Shown piece by piece: positions 61,570 through 64,000 of a stretch of 64,000 nucleotides of DNA. The position numbers were made by a program, and so were the translations under genes. This DNA is from Lunatimonas salinarum (GTDB taxonomy: Bacteria; Bacteroidota; Bacteroidia; Cytophagales; Cyclobacteriaceae), in contig NZ_JACVCV010000003.1 in NCBI RefSeq assembly GCF_017811155.1, forward strand, positions 62,001 to 126,000. Reading direction: 5' to 3'. Numbering within the stretch: the stretch's first letter is position 1; each line of letters opens with the position of its first letter. The notes below the pieces were generated by a model that was not told the origin of the DNA, did no database searches, and saw only the letters and a list, made by a program, of their open reading frames with translations.

Positions 61570-62598
61570 TCACACCCCATACTGCTTTACGAGCTCAATG
61601 AACAACTTGACCTTGCCTGGGTCAATATCCGGATAAAGTCCATGACCCAAATTGGCAATGTGCCTTGTACCTGAAAAAGCATCCATCATGCGGAAGGTCG
61701 CCTGCTTTATAGATTCTTCTGTGCCATACAATGCGGCTGGGTCTAAGTTACCTTGGAAGGCCTTTTTCTGACCGATCAGTTCGATAGACTCAGCAATTTC
61801 CATATTCCAGTCCAGACCAACTACATCGCAAGCTAACGCTCCCATCTCTCGACGTGCAAAGAAGGCCCCCTTCGCAAAAACCGTAACAGGCACCTCTGTA
61901 ATCGCATGACAAATCGTCTCAATGTACTTCAATGAAAACTCCCGGTAGTGGTTGGGAGGTAGAATTCCGGCCCATGAATCAAAAACTTGAACCACATTGG
62001 CACCAGCTTCTATTTGAGCCTTGAGGTATTTCACGGTAGAGATGGTAATCATCTCCAATAGTGTATGGGCCAACACCGGGTCTTGGTACAACATCGCACG
62101 GGCCTTGGAAAATGTCTTGCTGCCGGAACCCTCTACCATGTAGGCAAAAATAGTCCACGGTGCCCCGGCAAACCCAATCAGCGGCACCCTCCCATTCAAT
62201 CCCTTTTTGGTTATTTTAATTGCCTCCAAAACGTAGGACAAGCGATCCTTTATATCAGGTACATGGATCTTCTTGATATCTGACTCGCTACTAATCGTAT
62301 GGGGAAACCAAGGCCCACGCTTTTCTACCATCTCATAGGGCAGGCCCATTGCCTCCGGAATAACCAGGATATCAGAAAAAATAATCGCAGCATCTACGCC
62401 TAAAATATCCACCGGCTGAATGGTAACTTCAGCCGCGAGCTCGGGGGTTTTGGCCAATTCGATAAACCCACTCACACTGTTTCTTACGGCACGGTATTCA
62501 GGTAGTATCCTACCTGCCTGCCTCATCAACCAAACCGGCGTACGCGCTACCTTTTCCCCTCTTATGACGCGCAACAATAAGTCATTTTTCAATTGCAT
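61570..62598 (-). CDS. hemE: Uroporphyrinogen decarboxylase
   Basis: Decarboxylates uroporphyrinogen III to coproporphyrinogen III in heme synthesis. The 342 residues open [39 protein letters not shown], the HemE signature [10 protein letters not shown], with [29 protein letters not shown] and [18 protein letters not shown] also present. The ATG at 62596-62598 is chosen because a TATCTTTG promoter element lies 4 nt upstream; the longer frame to 62658 is excluded. It lies between the exopolysaccharide genes and the collagen-like lipoprotein genes. Confidence 0.97.
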   Translation of the reverse strand: MQLKNDLLLRVIRGEKVARTPVWLMRQAGRILPEYRAVRNSVSGFIELAKTPELAAEVTIQPVDILGVDAAIIFSDILVIPEAMGLPYEMVEKRGPWFPHTISSESDIKKIHVPDIKDRLSYVLEAIKITKKGLNGRVPLIGFAGAPWTIFAYMVEGSGSKTFSKARAMLYQDPVLAHTLLEMITISTVKYLKAQIEAGANVVQVFDSWAGILPPNHYREFSLKYIETICHAITEVPVTVFAKGAFFARREMGALACDVVGLDWNMEIAESIELIGQKKAFQGNLDPAALYGTEESIKQATFRMMDAFSGTRHIANLGHGLYPDIDPGKVKLFIELVKQYGV

Positions 62599-62602
62599 GC
62601 CG

Positions 62603-62610
62603 CAAAGATA
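62603..62610 (-). promoter_or_regulatory. -7 element abutting hemE (leaderless type)
   Basis: TATCTTTG (TAnnTTTG) on the minus strand is followed by CGGC and the hemE ATG, so the transcript would begin at or next to the start codon. Confidence 0.55.
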
Positions 62611-62633
62611 CGCCATCGTGGCCAAAGAATAAT

Positions 62634-62665
62634 AAAAAAACCCGGGATTGATAATCACCGGGTTT
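62634..62665 (-). terminator. Intrinsic terminator of the collagen-like lipoprotein gene
   Basis: AAACCCGG (62638-62645) pairs with CCGGGTTT (62658-62665) around a 12-nt loop; on the minus strand seven T follow. It lies 21 nt past the stop of the lipoprotein gene and close to the hemE promoter. Confidence 0.8.
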
Positions 62666-62686
62666 CAATGCCAAGCGCACTTGCAC

Positions 62687-63265
62687 TTATCGCGGCTTTA
62701 TAGGCACGATATCATGTTCTGTCTTACCCAAATACTTCATAACACTATCAAAATCGCTCACATCTATCCGTGCTGCTTCCTCTCCCTGAGCAAAAAAGCC
62801 CGGCATATATACCAGTCGAATTACCTGATTTTGCGTCCATTCCGGACCAATTGTAGACGGATCAATATTACTTTCAATAAAAATATTTACCGTCTCTGTA
62901 CTGAACTCAAAGTTATAGGTAAGGATACCTTGCTCGAAAAAGGCAATCTGCGGCATCAGCCTCCATACCGGCCTTTCGTTGACCACACCCCACTGAATAT
63001 ATACTAAGAAATTATCATCCTCAAATGAAAAGCCCTCCACATCAAAAGAAATTACGACGTATTGTGCAGGATCTTGCTCCAGGTCAGCCAAATTTACCTG
63101 GCCTTCAAAAACCAAATCGACAAAACTTACGCCATCTTCCCCGTCCTGACCATCTTGGCCATCTTGCCCGTCGAAACCAGGAGGACCTTGAGGACCTTCC
63201 GGTCCCTCACATGCCGGAAACAACGCAACTCCCAGCACCAATGCAATCAATAGAAATTTTTTCAT
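62687..63265 (-). CDS. Collagen-like lipoprotein, copy 1
   Basis: A 192-residue lipoprotein: MKKFLLIALVLGVALFPAC gives the lipobox with Cys19. Directly after it comes a collagen-like Gly-x-y run of eight triplets (GPEGPQGPPGFDGQDGQDGQ, then DGEDG), followed by a folded domain of about 150 residues with YVVISFDVEGFSFEDDNFLVYIQWG and IGPEWTQNQVIRLVYMPGFF. The function is unknown. It is a tandem paralogue of the 63416-63964 gene (same C-terminal domain). Gly-x-y runs right after the lipid anchor would act as a spacer or trimer stalk. A terminator follows. Confidence 0.85.
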   Translation of the reverse strand: MKKFLLIALVLGVALFPACEGPEGPQGPPGFDGQDGQDGQDGEDGVSFVDLVFEGQVNLADLEQDPAQYVVISFDVEGFSFEDDNFLVYIQWGVVNERPVWRLMPQIAFFEQGILTYNFEFSTETVNIFIESNIDPSTIGPEWTQNQVIRLVYMPGFFAQGEEAARIDVSDFDSVMKYLGKTEHDIVPIKPR

Positions 63266-63355
63266 ACGAATAAAACTGATAGTTAATAATGTGAAGGTAA
63301 GGTAGAAATATAGACGTATATTTTTTGAATTCCAACATTTTTGTGCCTAGTAGAA

Positions 63356-63383
63356 CAAAAAACAGCCCAAAAGGTTTGGGCTG
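63356..63383 (-). terminator. Intrinsic terminator between the collagen-like lipoprotein genes
   Basis: CAGCCCAAA (63363-63371) pairs with TTTGGGCTG (63375-63383) around AGG. On the minus strand T-rich sequence follows, so it ends the transcript of copy 2 before copy 1. Confidence 0.8.
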
Positions 63384-63415
63384 CCTGTCTTATGTTACCG
63401 CTAATACACTGAGGA

Positions 63416-63964
63416 TCACAACACAATCCGCCTAATATCCGACTCCTGCACATCCAACATCCGCAGCATGGCATCCATATCATTGAAATCCATACGACCA
63501 CTGATAAAATCCGCAGGAAGGATCAAAACCCGGAAAATCTGGTTCTGCACCCATTCGGGACCAAGCGTACGAAGGTCGAAATTCCCCTCCATATAAATGG
63601 AAAAATCCACTACCGTAAAATCATAGGAATAATTGAAAATACCATTTTCCCGGAATACCGTCCTTGGCAAGGGCGTCCATACATCCATTCCCTCTACCAC
63701 TCCATCCAACCGATAGATCAATACCTTGTCCGACTCCAAAATCTCAAACCCGTATTCGCCAAAGACACTAAACTCCCCTTGTTGATTGAATGTTGCATCC
63801 ACCTCAAATACCTCTCCCACGATGTTCACTCCGTCCAACCCGTCTATACCGGGAGGACCCGCAGGACCCATAGGACCTTCACAACTAAACAGCAATCCTG
63901 CGACCAGCGCAATCAATGACCACCTGTCAATACTATTCATTTTTGTCATCATAGAATCAAACAT
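63416..63964 (-). CDS. Collagen-like lipoprotein, copy 2
   Basis: A 182-residue protein with a lipobox (SLIALVAGLLFSC) and then five Gly-x-y triplets (GPMGPAGPPGIDGLDG). The folded C-terminal domain carries GNFDLRTLGPEWVQNQIFRVLILPADF, aligning with IDPSTIGPEWTQNQVIRLVYMPGFF of copy 1. The ATG at 63962-63964 puts the lipobox Cys at residue 28; the inner ATG at 63940 gives a more usual signal peptide with Cys at residue 20 and may be the true start. Separated from copy 1 by a terminator. Function unknown. Confidence 0.82.
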   Translation of the reverse strand: MFDSMMTKMNSIDRWSLIALVAGLLFSCEGPMGPAGPPGIDGLDGVNIVGEVFEVDATFNQQGEFSVFGEYGFEILESDKVLIYRLDGVVEGMDVWTPLPRTVFRENGIFNYSYDFTVVDFSIYMEGNFDLRTLGPEWVQNQIFRVLILPADFISGRMDFNDMDAMLRMLDVQESDIRRIVL

Positions 63965-64000
63965 TAGATTGTATCCTTTAGCTAAACTAAAATCATACCA

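Overview
This window looks like chromosomal DNA of a Bacteroidota bacterium, most likely order Cytophagales (Cyclobacteriaceae-like; inferred from gene content, not from a database search). The supporting signs are TAnnTTTG -7 promoter elements in front of many genes, weak use of Shine-Dalgarno sites except at rpsU, two giant secreted proteins with type IX secretion (T9SS) C-terminal sorting domains, the Bacteroidota-specific small gene DUF4295 between rpmG and ftsY, and the rpsU-xerC-hpf gene order. No rRNA, tRNA, IS element or CRISPR array was found.

Layout. 1-3.0 kb: purine synthesis (purH, running off the left edge, and purN) and a UbiA prenyltransferase. 3.1-7.2 kb: a tight four-gene operon of unknown purpose (alpha/alpha-toroid protein, DUF354 GT-B-like protein, Gfo/Idh/MocA oxidoreductase, TIM-barrel-like protein). 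7.6-15.7 kb: housekeeping genes (trmN6, rnhA, marC, serC, aroQ, a PMT/ArnT-like glycosyltransferase, hpf, xerC, rpsU, galE). 15.9-20.7 kb: a GH92 mannosidase lipoprotein, a GNAT-like protein and rimO. 21.0-28.7 kb: an accessory block holding a beta-propeller/toroid fusion, a frameshifted remnant, a 24-bp perfect hairpin and a 1629-residue T9SS protein. This block separates rimO from ftsY-DUF4295-rpmG-rpmB (29.4-31.1 kb). 31.3-41.9 kb: rocD and a HAD phosphatase, a glycosyltransferase and a GDP-mannose/UDP-glucose dehydrogenase, hemB, an outer-membrane protein, a GroES-like co-chaperonin, dnaK and a MOSC protein. 42.3-46.9 kb: a second giant T9SS protein, paralogous to the first. 47.2-61.3 kb: an exopolysaccharide locus read right to left (two initiating sugar transferases, Wza, Wzc-type tyrosine kinase, Wzx, Wzy, and four glycosyltransferases). 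61.6-64 kb: hemE and two tandem collagen-like lipoproteins.

How it fits together. The Wzx/Wzy/Wza/Wzc set, the two WcaJ-like enzymes and the glycosyltransferases should make and export one Wzy-type polysaccharide. The dehydrogenase at 34.7 kb and galE could supply uronic acid and galactose precursors. The T9SS parallel beta-helix/malectin-like proteins are candidates for binding or cutting acidic glycans at the cell surface. The most interesting points for follow-up are a palindrome shared at the predicted transcription starts of the two sugar transferase genes, the hairpin that covers the xerC start codon downstream of rpsU, the leaderless-type promoters, the unassigned four-gene cassette, and the island that splits a normally contiguous ribosomal/SRP operon.
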